This document shows, in pieces, positions 58,078 to 64,000 of a stretch of 64,000 nt of DNA; position 1 is the first letter of the stretch; each line of letters opens with the position of its first letter. Both the position numbers and the translations under genes were made by a program. Under the pieces are notes generated by a model, which did no database searches, was not told the DNA's origin, and was given only the letters and a program-made list of their open reading frames with translations. The stretch is from Clostridiales bacterium oral taxon 876 str. F0540 (lineage in GTDB: Bacteria > Bacillota > Clostridia > Clostridiales > Clostridiaceae). The stretch lies in the NCBI GenBank assembly GCA_000466585.1, contig KE993478.1:26379-90378 (forward strand), read 5' to 3'.

Positions 58078-59613
58078 ATGAAAAAACAATCATTAATAAA
58101 AGGTACTTTAATACTTGGTCTTGCAGGAATTGCTGCAAAAGCTATGGGTATACTCTTCAGGTGGCCGTTGATAATGCTTATTGGAGATGAAGGCATAGGC
58201 TATTATCAAATGTCATATCCCCTTTATACCTTTTTTATAGCTATAGCTTCAGGAGTGCCTATTGCTATTTCTAAAATGGTATCTGAGAGAAATGCTGTAG
58301 GTGATAAAGGTGGTGCGGTTCAGGTTTTAAGAAATGCAGTATTCTTAATGATTATATTAGGAGGAGGCTTCTCCGCCTTCCTATTTATATTTTCTAGGCA
58401 GCTTGTGGATATTTTCAGGTGGAATGAAAAATCCTATTATTCACTGCTTGCTATTTCCTTTGCGCCCTTTATTATTTCTATAATGACCTGTATTAGAGGA
58501 TTTTTTCAGGGAATGCAGAACATGTATCCAACAGCTGTATCACAAATTATTGAGCAGTTTGGAAGAGTATGCATTGGAGTTGGACTTGCCTATTTGCTTC
58601 TTCCTAAGGGCATTGAATATTCGGCCGGAGGTGCTGCTTTTGGAGCTGCTGCCGGAGGATTACTAGCTGGTACATATTTGATTTTTAAATATCTTAAAGC
58701 AAGAAACGAATTCACTATCATTAAAACAAAAAGAGATAAAAATGTTTTGGGAAAGCTATTGCATATCGCCATACCTGTTTCTCTAGGTGCGACAGCAAGC
58801 TCAATTATGGGGCTTTTAGATTCTCTTATAGTACCTACTAATCTTTATAAGGCTGGTTTTAATTCGGCTCAGGTAGCAACATTATTTGGACAACTTACGG
58901 GAAAGGCTATGGTGTTGGTTAGCGTTCCTTTGACCTTGTCTATGGCTCTTTGTATGTCGCTTGTACCTGTAATTTCAGAAGCCAATATTAAAGGAAGAAG
59001 AGATGAGGTAATAAGTAAGGTAAATACGGCAGTAAGACTATCCTGGGTTATAGCAATGCCATGCTTTTTAGGACTTTATTTTATGGCTCCTCAAATCTTG
59101 GGACTTATCTTTCCGGGGCATGCGGATGGTTATAAGATACTTCAGCTTTTGTCATTTACAGTACCGTTTATAATAACTTCTCAGACTAGTACATCAATAC
59201 TGCAGGGAGTTGGGAAAATTTATGTTCCTGTATTAAATCTGGGTTTAGGATGCTTGGTAAAGGTTATAATAACCTATAGTCTGGTAAGACTGCCTCAAAT
59301 AAATATATATGGTGCAGCCTTAGGAAGTCTAGGCGGCTATATAACAGCATCTATGCTTAACATGAGTGCTATGAAGAGAAATTTAAAAGTAAAGATAAAT
59401 TACTATGACGTTTTAATAAAACCTGCTTTTGCGGCAATATTAATGATAATTTCAGTTGTATTTATTTATATGTATGTCTATAATTATACAGTAAGCAATG
59501 GTGTTTCCACCTTGATTTCCATAGGAGTCGGAGGAATATTATATATCATATTGATTATTGTTTTTGGAGTATTTAAATACAGCTATGTAAGAAATAGATT
59601 TTTAAAGAGATAA
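58078..59613 (+). CDS. MOP-superfamily polysaccharide/lipid exporter (YabM/SpoVB-like)
   Basis: 511 residues, 13-14 membrane helices. It starts KGTLILGLAGIAAKAMGILFRWPL and has GDEGIGYYQMSYPLY, ISKMVSERNAVGD and GKAMVLVSVPLTLSMALCMSLVP, the pattern of SpoVB/MurJ/YabM lipid-linked-oligosaccharide flippases. Its position between spoVT and yabN matches yabM of B. subtilis. The substrate is unproven; some relatives act in spore cortex formation. GGAGG precedes the ATG. Confidence 0.87.
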   Translation: MKKQSLIKGTLILGLAGIAAKAMGILFRWPLIMLIGDEGIGYYQMSYPLYTFFIAIASGVPIAISKMVSERNAVGDKGGAVQVLRNAVFLMIILGGGFSAFLFIFSRQLVDIFRWNEKSYYSLLAISFAPFIISIMTCIRGFFQGMQNMYPTAVSQIIEQFGRVCIGVGLAYLLLPKGIEYSAGGAAFGAAAGGLLAGTYLIFKYLKARNEFTIIKTKRDKNVLGKLLHIAIPVSLGATASSIMGLLDSLIVPTNLYKAGFNSAQVATLFGQLTGKAMVLVSVPLTLSMALCMSLVPVISEANIKGRRDEVISKVNTAVRLSWVIAMPCFLGLYFMAPQILGLIFPGHADGYKILQLLSFTVPFIITSQTSTSILQGVGKIYVPVLNLGLGCLVKVIITYSLVRLPQINIYGAALGSLGGYITASMLNMSAMKRNLKVKINYYDVLIKPAFAAILMIISVVFIYMYVYNYTVSNGVSTLISIGVGGILYIILIIVFGVFKYSYVRNRFLKR

Positions 59614-59641
59614 GAATTTATATATACAGGAGGCAAAACAA

Positions 59642-61099
59642 ATGATTAGAATTGTTGGACTTGGTCCTGGCGATAAAGATGCTATAACTCTTGGAACCTT
59701 AGAGGTCTTGAAAAATGGCGGAAATGTTTTTTTAAGAACCTATAAGCATCCTAATGTGGATTATCTGGAGCAGCTTGGAGTAAAGTTTGATACTTACGAT
59801 GAAATATATGATAATGCAGAAAACTTTGATGAAGTTTATAGTTCCATTGCTGAAAAGCTTATGAAGGAACAAAAAATGAATGGAGACATAGTTTATGCGG
59901 TACCAGGGCATCCTCTTGTTGCAGAAAAGTCTGTAAGCAATTTGATTAAGCTCTGTGAGGATAATGGGGTAGAGTATCAGATTTATCCGGCAGTAAGCTT
60001 TATAGATGTTATTATGGAAAGTCTTCAAATTGACCCCGTAAACGGCTTGAAAGTAATTGATGCTTTTGATATACATAACCAGCTCTTTGATAAAAGAATA
60101 GGAACAATAGTAACTCAGGTTTACAATAACTATATAGCCTCGGAAGTTAAACTTGCACTAAGCGAATATTATAAAGATGATACAGAGATTTATTTTATTC
60201 GTGCTGCAGGTGTAAAGGGAATGGAGAGCATAAGAAAGATACCGCTTTATGAGCTTGACAGGCAGGAGGATATAGATCATTTAACTTCGGTATACATTCC
60301 TAAGGATTTAGATAATACATTTGATTTTAAAGATTTTACAGATATAATGGGTACATTAAGAGGAGAAGATGGCTGTCCTTGGGATAAAGAGCAGAATCAC
60401 GAATCCTTAAAAAGATATCTTATCGAGGAATGCTACGAGGTTTTGGAAGCAATTGACGCTAACAACGAGGATATGCTTATAGAAGAGCTTGGAGATGTGC
60501 TGCTTCAAGTTGTATTCCATGCTCAAATTGGGAAAGAAGAAGGATATTTTGATATAACTGATGTTATAAAGGCTGTCAGCACAAAAATGATAGATAGACA
60601 TCCTCACATTTTTGGAAATGTTAAGGCTGATACTTCTGAAGAAGTATTAATTAATTGGGATGAAATAAAGAAAAAAGAAAAAGGCTTTGAGAGCTTTACA
60701 GAAGAATTAAGACATATTCCTAAGAATTTGCCGGCACTTATGAGAGCAGAAAAAGTTCAAGCTAAAGCAAAAAAGACAGGATTTGACTGGGACAAAGTTG
60801 AAGACGCATTAGATAAGGTTTTTGAGGAATATGAAGAGGTAAAAGATGTATATAAAGGTGAAAACAGGGCAAGAATACTAGAAGAACTGGGAGATTTACT
60901 ATTTGCTTCAGTAAATGTATGCAGATTCCTTGACATTGAGCCTGAAAATGCTTTAAATTATACTATAGACAAATTCATAAATCGCTTTGAATACATAGAG
61001 AAAACAGCACAAGAAAATGGTCATAAGCTTACCGATATGACCTTAGAGCAGATGGATGCTCTTTGGGAAGAAGCTAAACATAAGAAAAATATGTCATAA
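59642..61099 (+). CDS. yabN: YabN: tetrapyrrole-methylase-fold plus MazG NTP pyrophosphohydrolase
   Basis: 485 residues. The N-terminal half is a SAM-dependent tetrapyrrole methylase fold (MIRIVGLGPGDKDAITLGTLE, YAVPGHPLVAEKSV), probably not an active tetrapyrrole enzyme. The C-terminal half is MazG, with two EExxD-type metal sites: EECYEVLEAI plus EELGDVLLQVVFHAQ (near 285) and ILEELGDLLFASVN (near 432). MazG cleaves NTPs to NMP and pyrophosphate, removing abnormal nucleotides. AGGAGG precedes the ATG. Starts 28 bases after the yabM-like gene. Confidence 0.94.
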   Translation: MIRIVGLGPGDKDAITLGTLEVLKNGGNVFLRTYKHPNVDYLEQLGVKFDTYDEIYDNAENFDEVYSSIAEKLMKEQKMNGDIVYAVPGHPLVAEKSVSNLIKLCEDNGVEYQIYPAVSFIDVIMESLQIDPVNGLKVIDAFDIHNQLFDKRIGTIVTQVYNNYIASEVKLALSEYYKDDTEIYFIRAAGVKGMESIRKIPLYELDRQEDIDHLTSVYIPKDLDNTFDFKDFTDIMGTLRGEDGCPWDKEQNHESLKRYLIEECYEVLEAIDANNEDMLIEELGDVLLQVVFHAQIGKEEGYFDITDVIKAVSTKMIDRHPHIFGNVKADTSEEVLINWDEIKKKEKGFESFTEELRHIPKNLPALMRAEKVQAKAKKTGFDWDKVEDALDKVFEEYEEVKDVYKGENRARILEELGDLLFASVNVCRFLDIEPENALNYTIDKFINRFEYIEKTAQENGHKLTDMTLEQMDALWEEAKHKKNMS

Positions 61100-61140
61100 A
61101 AGAAGGAATTTCGGCATTTATGAAGAAGTATTAATAGAGC

Positions 61141-61265
61141 GATTAATAACAAGTAATTAATAATGAAATGGTCAAAGCAAGCTTTACTTTATAAAACCTA
61201 GAAATAATTAAAAATCCATGTAGGATTTTTACACTGAAATTATTAATTATTAGTTATTGATTAAT
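61141..61265. mobile_element. Possible MITE-like element
   Basis: GATTAATAACAAGTAATTAATAAT (given here in two parts: GATTAATAACAAG, TAATTAATAAT) at 61141-61164 is matched in reverse orientation by ATTATTAATTATTAG TTATTGATTAAT at 61239-61265, about 21 of 24 positions with small gaps. The internal 75 bases have no ORF but hold an AAAAATCC-ATGT-AGGATTTTT hairpin (61212-61231) that could be a terminator. No obvious target duplication. Confidence 0.35.
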
Positions 61266-61332
61266 AAAACTGTTTAGTAATATTTTAATATATACTAAAA
61301 GAAAAATGGGCTGAAAATAAATTTATTTTTTT

Positions 61333-61426
61333 AGGAGGTGAAGAACCCTGGTTTGCGGTTAGAAGTAACCTATCTTTCTGGCCCGGTAAGGTAAAATCAA
61401 TAGATTTAAAAAACCAGGATACAAAA
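61333..61426 (+). promoter_or_regulatory. Structured leader of the HU gene
   Basis: AGGAGGTG (61333-61340) lies 86 bases before the GTG start, too far to act directly. It is followed by CCTGGTTT (61347-61354), which pairs perfectly with AAACCAGG (61411-61418). The latter contains the AGGA that is seven bases before the GTG start, so the working ribosome site is inside the stem. A GGTTA-GAAG-TAACC hairpin (61357-61370) lies inside the loop. Alternatively the stem brings the distant AGGAGGTG near the start. A 14-codon TTG frame also starts in the loop (61353). Confidence 0.6.
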
Positions 61427-61705
61427 GTGAACAAAACAGAATTAGTTGCAAGCATGGCTGAGAAAAGCAGCTTAACAAAAAAAGATGCAGAAGCAGCATT
61501 AAAAGCTTTCATAGATAGTGTTCAAGAAGCACTAGCAAAAGGAGAAAAAGTTCAATTAGTTGGATTCGGAACTTTCGAAGCTAGAGAAAGAGCTGCTAGA
61601 GTTGGAAGAAATCCAAGAACTAAAGAAGAAATAACAATACCAGCATCAGTAGTTCCAGTATTCAAAGCTGGTAAGGAATTCAAAGAAAAGGTTGAAAACA
61701 AATAA
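61427..61705 (+). CDS. hup: DNA-binding protein HU
   Basis: 92 residues from a GTG start. Standard HU sequence: MNKTELVASMAEKSSLTKKD at the start, VQLVGFGTFEARERAARVGRN, and the DNA-gripping arm region with RTKEEITIPASVVPVFKAGK. HU dimers bend and wrap DNA and shape the nucleoid. The gene lies between yabN and rqcP, and a terminator hairpin follows. The leader above may regulate translation. Confidence 0.97.
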   Translation: MNKTELVASMAEKSSLTKKDAEAALKAFIDSVQEALAKGEKVQLVGFGTFEARERAARVGRNPRTKEEITIPASVVPVFKAGKEFKEKVENK

Positions 61706-61717
61706 TACTTTTTCTAT

Positions 61718-61754
61718 AAAAGCCTGGATTTTACTTAAATCTAGGCTTTTGTTA
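61718..61754 (+). terminator. Terminator after hup
   Basis: AAAAGCCTGGATTT / AAATCTAGGCTTTT with one mismatch, then GTT; leaky read-through is likely because the T-run is short. Confidence 0.75.
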
Positions 61755-61812
61755 TAATATTGAGCAGATTAAATTAATAATTAACAATTATTAATTAAAA
61801 AGGGGAGTTTAT

Positions 61813-62082
61813 ATGAGATTAGACAAATATTTAAAGGTTTCAAGAATAATAAAAAGACGTACAGTTGCAAAAGAGGCTTGTGAGAATGGAAGAGTAAGCA
61901 TAAACGGCAAAGTAGCTAAGCCTAGTACTGATATTAAAGAAAACGATATAATAGAAATTCAATATGCTACAAAGTCACTTAAAGCAAGAATAACAAATGT
62001 AGCAGAGCATGTTAGAAAAGAGGAAGCAAAGGCAATGTACGAAATACTCATCGGAGAAGAGGATACAGACGAGGAAGAGTAA
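61813..62082 (+). CDS. rqcP: S4-domain RNA-binding protein RqcP (YabO)
   Basis: 89 residues: the S4 RNA-binding motif MRLDKYLKVSRIIKRRTVAKEA and GRVSINGKVAKPSTDIKEND, then an acidic tail. Homologous to Hsp15 and to YabO/RqcP, which binds 50S subunits carrying stalled peptidyl-tRNA and supports RqcH in alanine tailing. AAAGGGGAG precedes the ATG. Expected to be made in vegetative cells. Confidence 0.93.
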   Translation: MRLDKYLKVSRIIKRRTVAKEACENGRVSINGKVAKPSTDIKENDIIEIQYATKSLKARITNVAEHVRKEEAKAMYEILIGEEDTDEEE

Positions 62083-62108
62083 TATATCTTACCCCTCAGG
62101 CATATATT
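62080..62108 (+). promoter_or_regulatory. Sigma-E-type promoter of yabP-yabQ
   Basis: TAATATA (62080-62086), a 14-base spacer and CATATATT (62101-62108) fit the mother-cell sigma-E consensus KMATATT-N14-CATACAHT. Transcripts would start about 62114. YabP and YabQ are sigma-E genes in B. subtilis. Confidence 0.65.
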
Positions 62109-62158
62109 AGATACAAGAAGGATAACGAAATCAATAGGTGTACCTGGAGGGATAAGAT
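62086..62158 (+). promoter_or_regulatory. SD-masking hairpin of yabP, 5' arm in the promoter spacer
   Basis: ATCTTACCCCTCAGG (62086-62100) pairs with CCTGGAGGGATAAGAT (62143-62158): 14 base pairs with one mismatch and one bulge, covering the GGAGGG ribosome site and running into the ATG (62157). The 5' arm lies between the -35 and -10 of the promoter, so mRNA from that promoter would lack it, while read-through mRNA from rqcP would keep it. Confidence 0.7.
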
Positions 62159-62450
62159 GGAGGTAAAAAAAGAAATAAAAATAGAAGATAAAAAGAGCAA
62201 TCTAATCCTTGAAAACAGAAAAAGGCTTGCATTGACTGGCGTGCTGGAGGTTATAAGTTTTAATGACAGTGTTATAATGCTTAATACAAATCTAGGCTCA
62301 ATGACCATCAAAGGTGAAGGGCTTAGAATGAATAAGCTTGATGTTCAAAATGGAGAAGTAATGATCGTTGGAACAATTAATTCCTGTGTTTATTCCGGAA
62401 CTGAAATTAAGAAAGATGATGAAAGCATATTTAAAAAGCTTTTTAAATAG
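62157..62450 (+). CDS. yabP: Sporulation protein YabP
   Basis: 97 residues. Family core: NRKRLALTGVLEVISFNDSVIML, then NLGSMTIKGEGLRMNKLDVQNGEVMIVGTI (in sections), which is the YabP/YqfC fold used in spore assembly. It is required for sporulation in B. subtilis. GGAGGG is masked in the hairpin described above. Followed by yabQ after nine bases. Confidence 0.94.
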   Translation: MEVKKEIKIEDKKSNLILENRKRLALTGVLEVISFNDSVIMLNTNLGSMTIKGEGLRMNKLDVQNGEVMIVGTINSCVYSGTEIKKDDESIFKKLFK

Positions 62451-62459
62451 GGAGAAATT

Positions 62460-62888
62460 ATGTTATCTACAGTAGCTTCTCAGACCAATCTATTAATTTT
62501 CAGCCTGCTCGCAGGAGTATTAACAGGAATGTTGTTTGACCTTTATAGAGTTATAAGAGGATTTGAAAATCCAAATAAAATAATAACCTTTATAGAAGAT
62601 ACATTATTTTGGGTGCTTACAAGTATAATTGTATTTATATTTTTACTTAAAACCAACTATGCTTATATGAGAGAATATGTATACATAACTATAGCTTTAG
62701 GGATACTTATATACATTTCTGTCTTAAGCAAAGCTTTTATAAAGATTGAATATAAAGTAATCGGAATTTCTATAAAATTTATTAGAATTGTATTTAATTA
62801 TTTATTTTACCCAGTGAATTTATTGTTTTATAGCTTTAAAAGAAAAAATAAACAAAAAACCCTAAAGAAAAAACTTGAAGAAAACTAG
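62460..62888 (+). CDS. yabQ: Spore cortex membrane protein YabQ
   Basis: 142 residues with about four membrane helices (NLLIFSLLAGVLTGMLFDLYRV, TFIEDTLFWVLTSIIVFIFLL), followed by a basic tail (FKRKNKQKTLKKKLEE). In B. subtilis YabQ is needed for cortex formation and sits in the mother-cell membrane. AGGGAG precedes the ATG. Part of the yabP-yabQ pair. Confidence 0.93.
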   Translation: MLSTVASQTNLLIFSLLAGVLTGMLFDLYRVIRGFENPNKIITFIEDTLFWVLTSIIVFIFLLKTNYAYMREYVYITIALGILIYISVLSKAFIKIEYKVIGISIKFIRIVFNYLFYPVNLLFYSFKRKNKQKTLKKKLEEN

Positions 62889-62967
62889 AATAGAATTTAA
62901 AATATAATTGATAGTATATTTTTGTTGATAGTGTATTTTTTACTGCTGTTTAAATGAGAGGTAGCTG

Positions 62968-63237
62968 ATGAAAAAGAAATTCGGTATTAAAAAAATTCTT
63001 ATAGTTTTATTTTCGGTATACGTGTGCTACATTATTGGAAGCACTCAAGTTTCCATGATTAAAATTAGAAAAGAATTAAATACTAGACAACAAGAACTTA
63101 CTAAACTGCAGGAAAAGAATCAAAAATTACAGGACGAAGTAAAAATGTCTCAAACTGATGATTATATCGAAAAACTAGCTAGAGAAAGATTGGGTATGAT
63201 TAAGGATGGCGAGACTCCTGTAAGTGAGAAAAAATAG
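62968..63237 (+). CDS. divIC: Septum protein DivIC
   Basis: 89 residues. One membrane helix (about 10-26, ILIVLFSVYVCYIIG) followed by a coiled coil (RKELNTRQQELTKLQEKNQKLQD) and the FtsB/DivIC ending IEKLARERLGMIKDGE. It works with FtsL and DivIB at the division septum. GAGAGG precedes the ATG. Some distance (79 bases) separates it from yabQ. Confidence 0.93.
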   Translation: MKKKFGIKKILIVLFSVYVCYIIGSTQVSMIKIRKELNTRQQELTKLQEKNQKLQDEVKMSQTDDYIEKLARERLGMIKDGETPVSEKK

Positions 63238-63320
63238 TCTTGAAATATAGGGGTTCCTAAATACCAATAGGACTCTATAATATATATTATATTTAATTTT
63301 TAAGGAGGAGTCTTTTTAAT

Positions 63321-63731
63321 ATGACCTTACAAACAGGAAGTATCCTTGAAGGCACAGTAGTAAATATCACTAATTTTGGAGCATTTGTCGAAGTAGATGG
63401 AAAAACAGGCCTAGTTCACATATCTGAAGTATCAGATACATTCGTAAAAAATATTAGAGATTATCTTAAAGAAAAAGACAAAGTTAAAGTTAAGGTAATT
63501 TCAGTAGATGATAATGGAAAGATAAGTTTATCAATTAAACAAGCATCGCCACCAAGAAAATCTGTAAGACCTGTTGAGATAGATTGGAACCAAGAAAAAA
63601 GTAAAGTTAACTCAGCTTCTTTCGAGGATAGACTTTCTAAGTTCTTAAAGGAAAGTGAAGAGAAGGTACAGGAACTTAAAAAACACCAAGATTCAAAGGG
63701 TCGTGGTTATAGAAAAAGTTCAAATTATTAA
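63321..63731 (+). CDS. yabR: S1-domain RNA-binding protein YabR
   Basis: 136 residues. An N-terminal S1 domain, LEGTVVNITNFGAFVEVDGKTG and LVHISEVSDTFVKNIRDYL, with a charged C-terminal half containing basic and acidic clusters (EESEEKVQELKK-like). Family members associate with the ribosome or mRNA. AAGGAGGAG precedes the ATG. Last gene before the tRNA. Confidence 0.94.
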   Translation: MTLQTGSILEGTVVNITNFGAFVEVDGKTGLVHISEVSDTFVKNIRDYLKEKDKVKVKVISVDDNGKISLSIKQASPPRKSVRPVEIDWNQEKSKVNSASFEDRLSKFLKESEEKVQELKKHQDSKGRGYRKSSNY

Positions 63732-63739
63732 TATATAGT

Positions 63740-63773
63740 AAGGAGTCGAATATTCGATTCCTTTATATTTTTA
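63740..63773 (+). terminator. Terminator after yabR
   Basis: AAGGAGTCGAA / TTCGATTCCTT with one mismatch and a one-base centre, followed by TATATTTTT. Confidence 0.8.
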
Positions 63774-63912
63774 GCTATAATAATATAAAGCTCTTACATT
63801 AATAAGTTAATAAAACATTAAAGGCCTTGGAACGTTATGAATGAATTAGAACTTAGGAATTGTACATACAAGAGTGTCAAATCTATAGCTAAAATAAACT
63901 TATAAAAATATG

Positions 63913-63941
63913 TTGACATTATATAATATATATAATATAAT
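63913..63941 (+). promoter_or_regulatory. Consensus sigma-A promoter of tRNA-Leu
   Basis: TTGACA (63913-63918), 17-base AT-only spacer, TATAAT (63936-63941): a perfect promoter, as expected for stable RNA. Confidence 0.93.
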
Positions 63942-63966
63942 TATTTTTGTCGCTAGGAAGTGGCAT

Positions 63967-64000
63967 GCTGGAGTGGCGGAACTGGCAGACGCACAGGACT
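63967..64000 (+). tRNA. tRNA-Leu, 5' end only
   Basis: GCTGGAGTGGCGGAACTGGC followed by AGACGCACAGGACT is the acceptor, D-arm and start of the anticodon arm of a clostridial leucine tRNA; the D-loop GGAACTGGCAGACGC is typical. The anticodon lies past the window edge. Confidence 0.9.

Overview
This is a 64 kb stretch of a low-GC, spore-forming Firmicute chromosome, most likely Clostridium sensu lato. The grounds are A/T-rich codon use, strong AGGAGG-type ribosome sites with several TTG and GTG starts, T-box control of thrS, the sporulation genes spoVG, spoVT, yabP and yabQ, and the gene order murC-purR-spoVG-glmU-prs ... pth-mfd-prsA-spoVT-yabM-yabN-hup-rqcP-yabP-yabQ-divIC-yabR-tRNA.

Layout. 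1-5 kb: the end of a PstS-like protein, a LysE/ArgO exporter, a chemoreceptor, a CmpB-family membrane protein and a hemolysin III protein. 5-15 kb: a small secreted-type protein, yaaA, then envelope glycosylation genes (processive GT2, PIG-V-like GT-C, DPM1-type GT2, GT39, GtrA) around a second chemoreceptor. 15-24 kb: single genes (PD-(D/E)XK protein, VanW lipoprotein, NADH oxidase nox, histidine phosphatase, VIT/CCC1 transporter, DUF2334 deacetylase). 24-30 kb: thrS with a partly duplicated T-box leader, a flavoprotein and several small genes. 30-36 kb: murC, purR, spoVG, glmU, prs. 36-48 kb: two adjacent operons for peptidoglycan-fragment or amino-sugar salvage (GNAT, PIG-L, AmiE-like, NamZ, NagZ; then ROK kinase, GH4, ABC binding protein and two permeases). 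48-52 kb: a two-component system and an HtrA protease. 52-64 kb: the conserved pth-to-yabR block, ending in the 5' end of a tRNA-Leu.

The most unusual signal is a structured repeat found at three loci (5113-5267, 19312-19401, 48033-48284). Each copy starts and ends on an AGGAGG Shine-Dalgarno sequence and sits exactly at the ribosome-binding site of a different gene. It has two hairpins whose stems change together while loops and linkers stay fixed. One copy has a second unit nested inside a stem; another is a tandem array. It could be a mobile element that targets Shine-Dalgarno sites, or an undescribed cis-regulatory RNA.

Second in interest is the yabP start region. A hairpin that covers the yabP ribosome site and start codon has its 5' arm in the spacer of a good sigma-E-type promoter. 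Read-through mRNA would carry the blocking arm and sporulation mRNA would not. The hup leader and the duplicated thrS T-box are further control devices. All calls come from reading the sequence; no database search was run.
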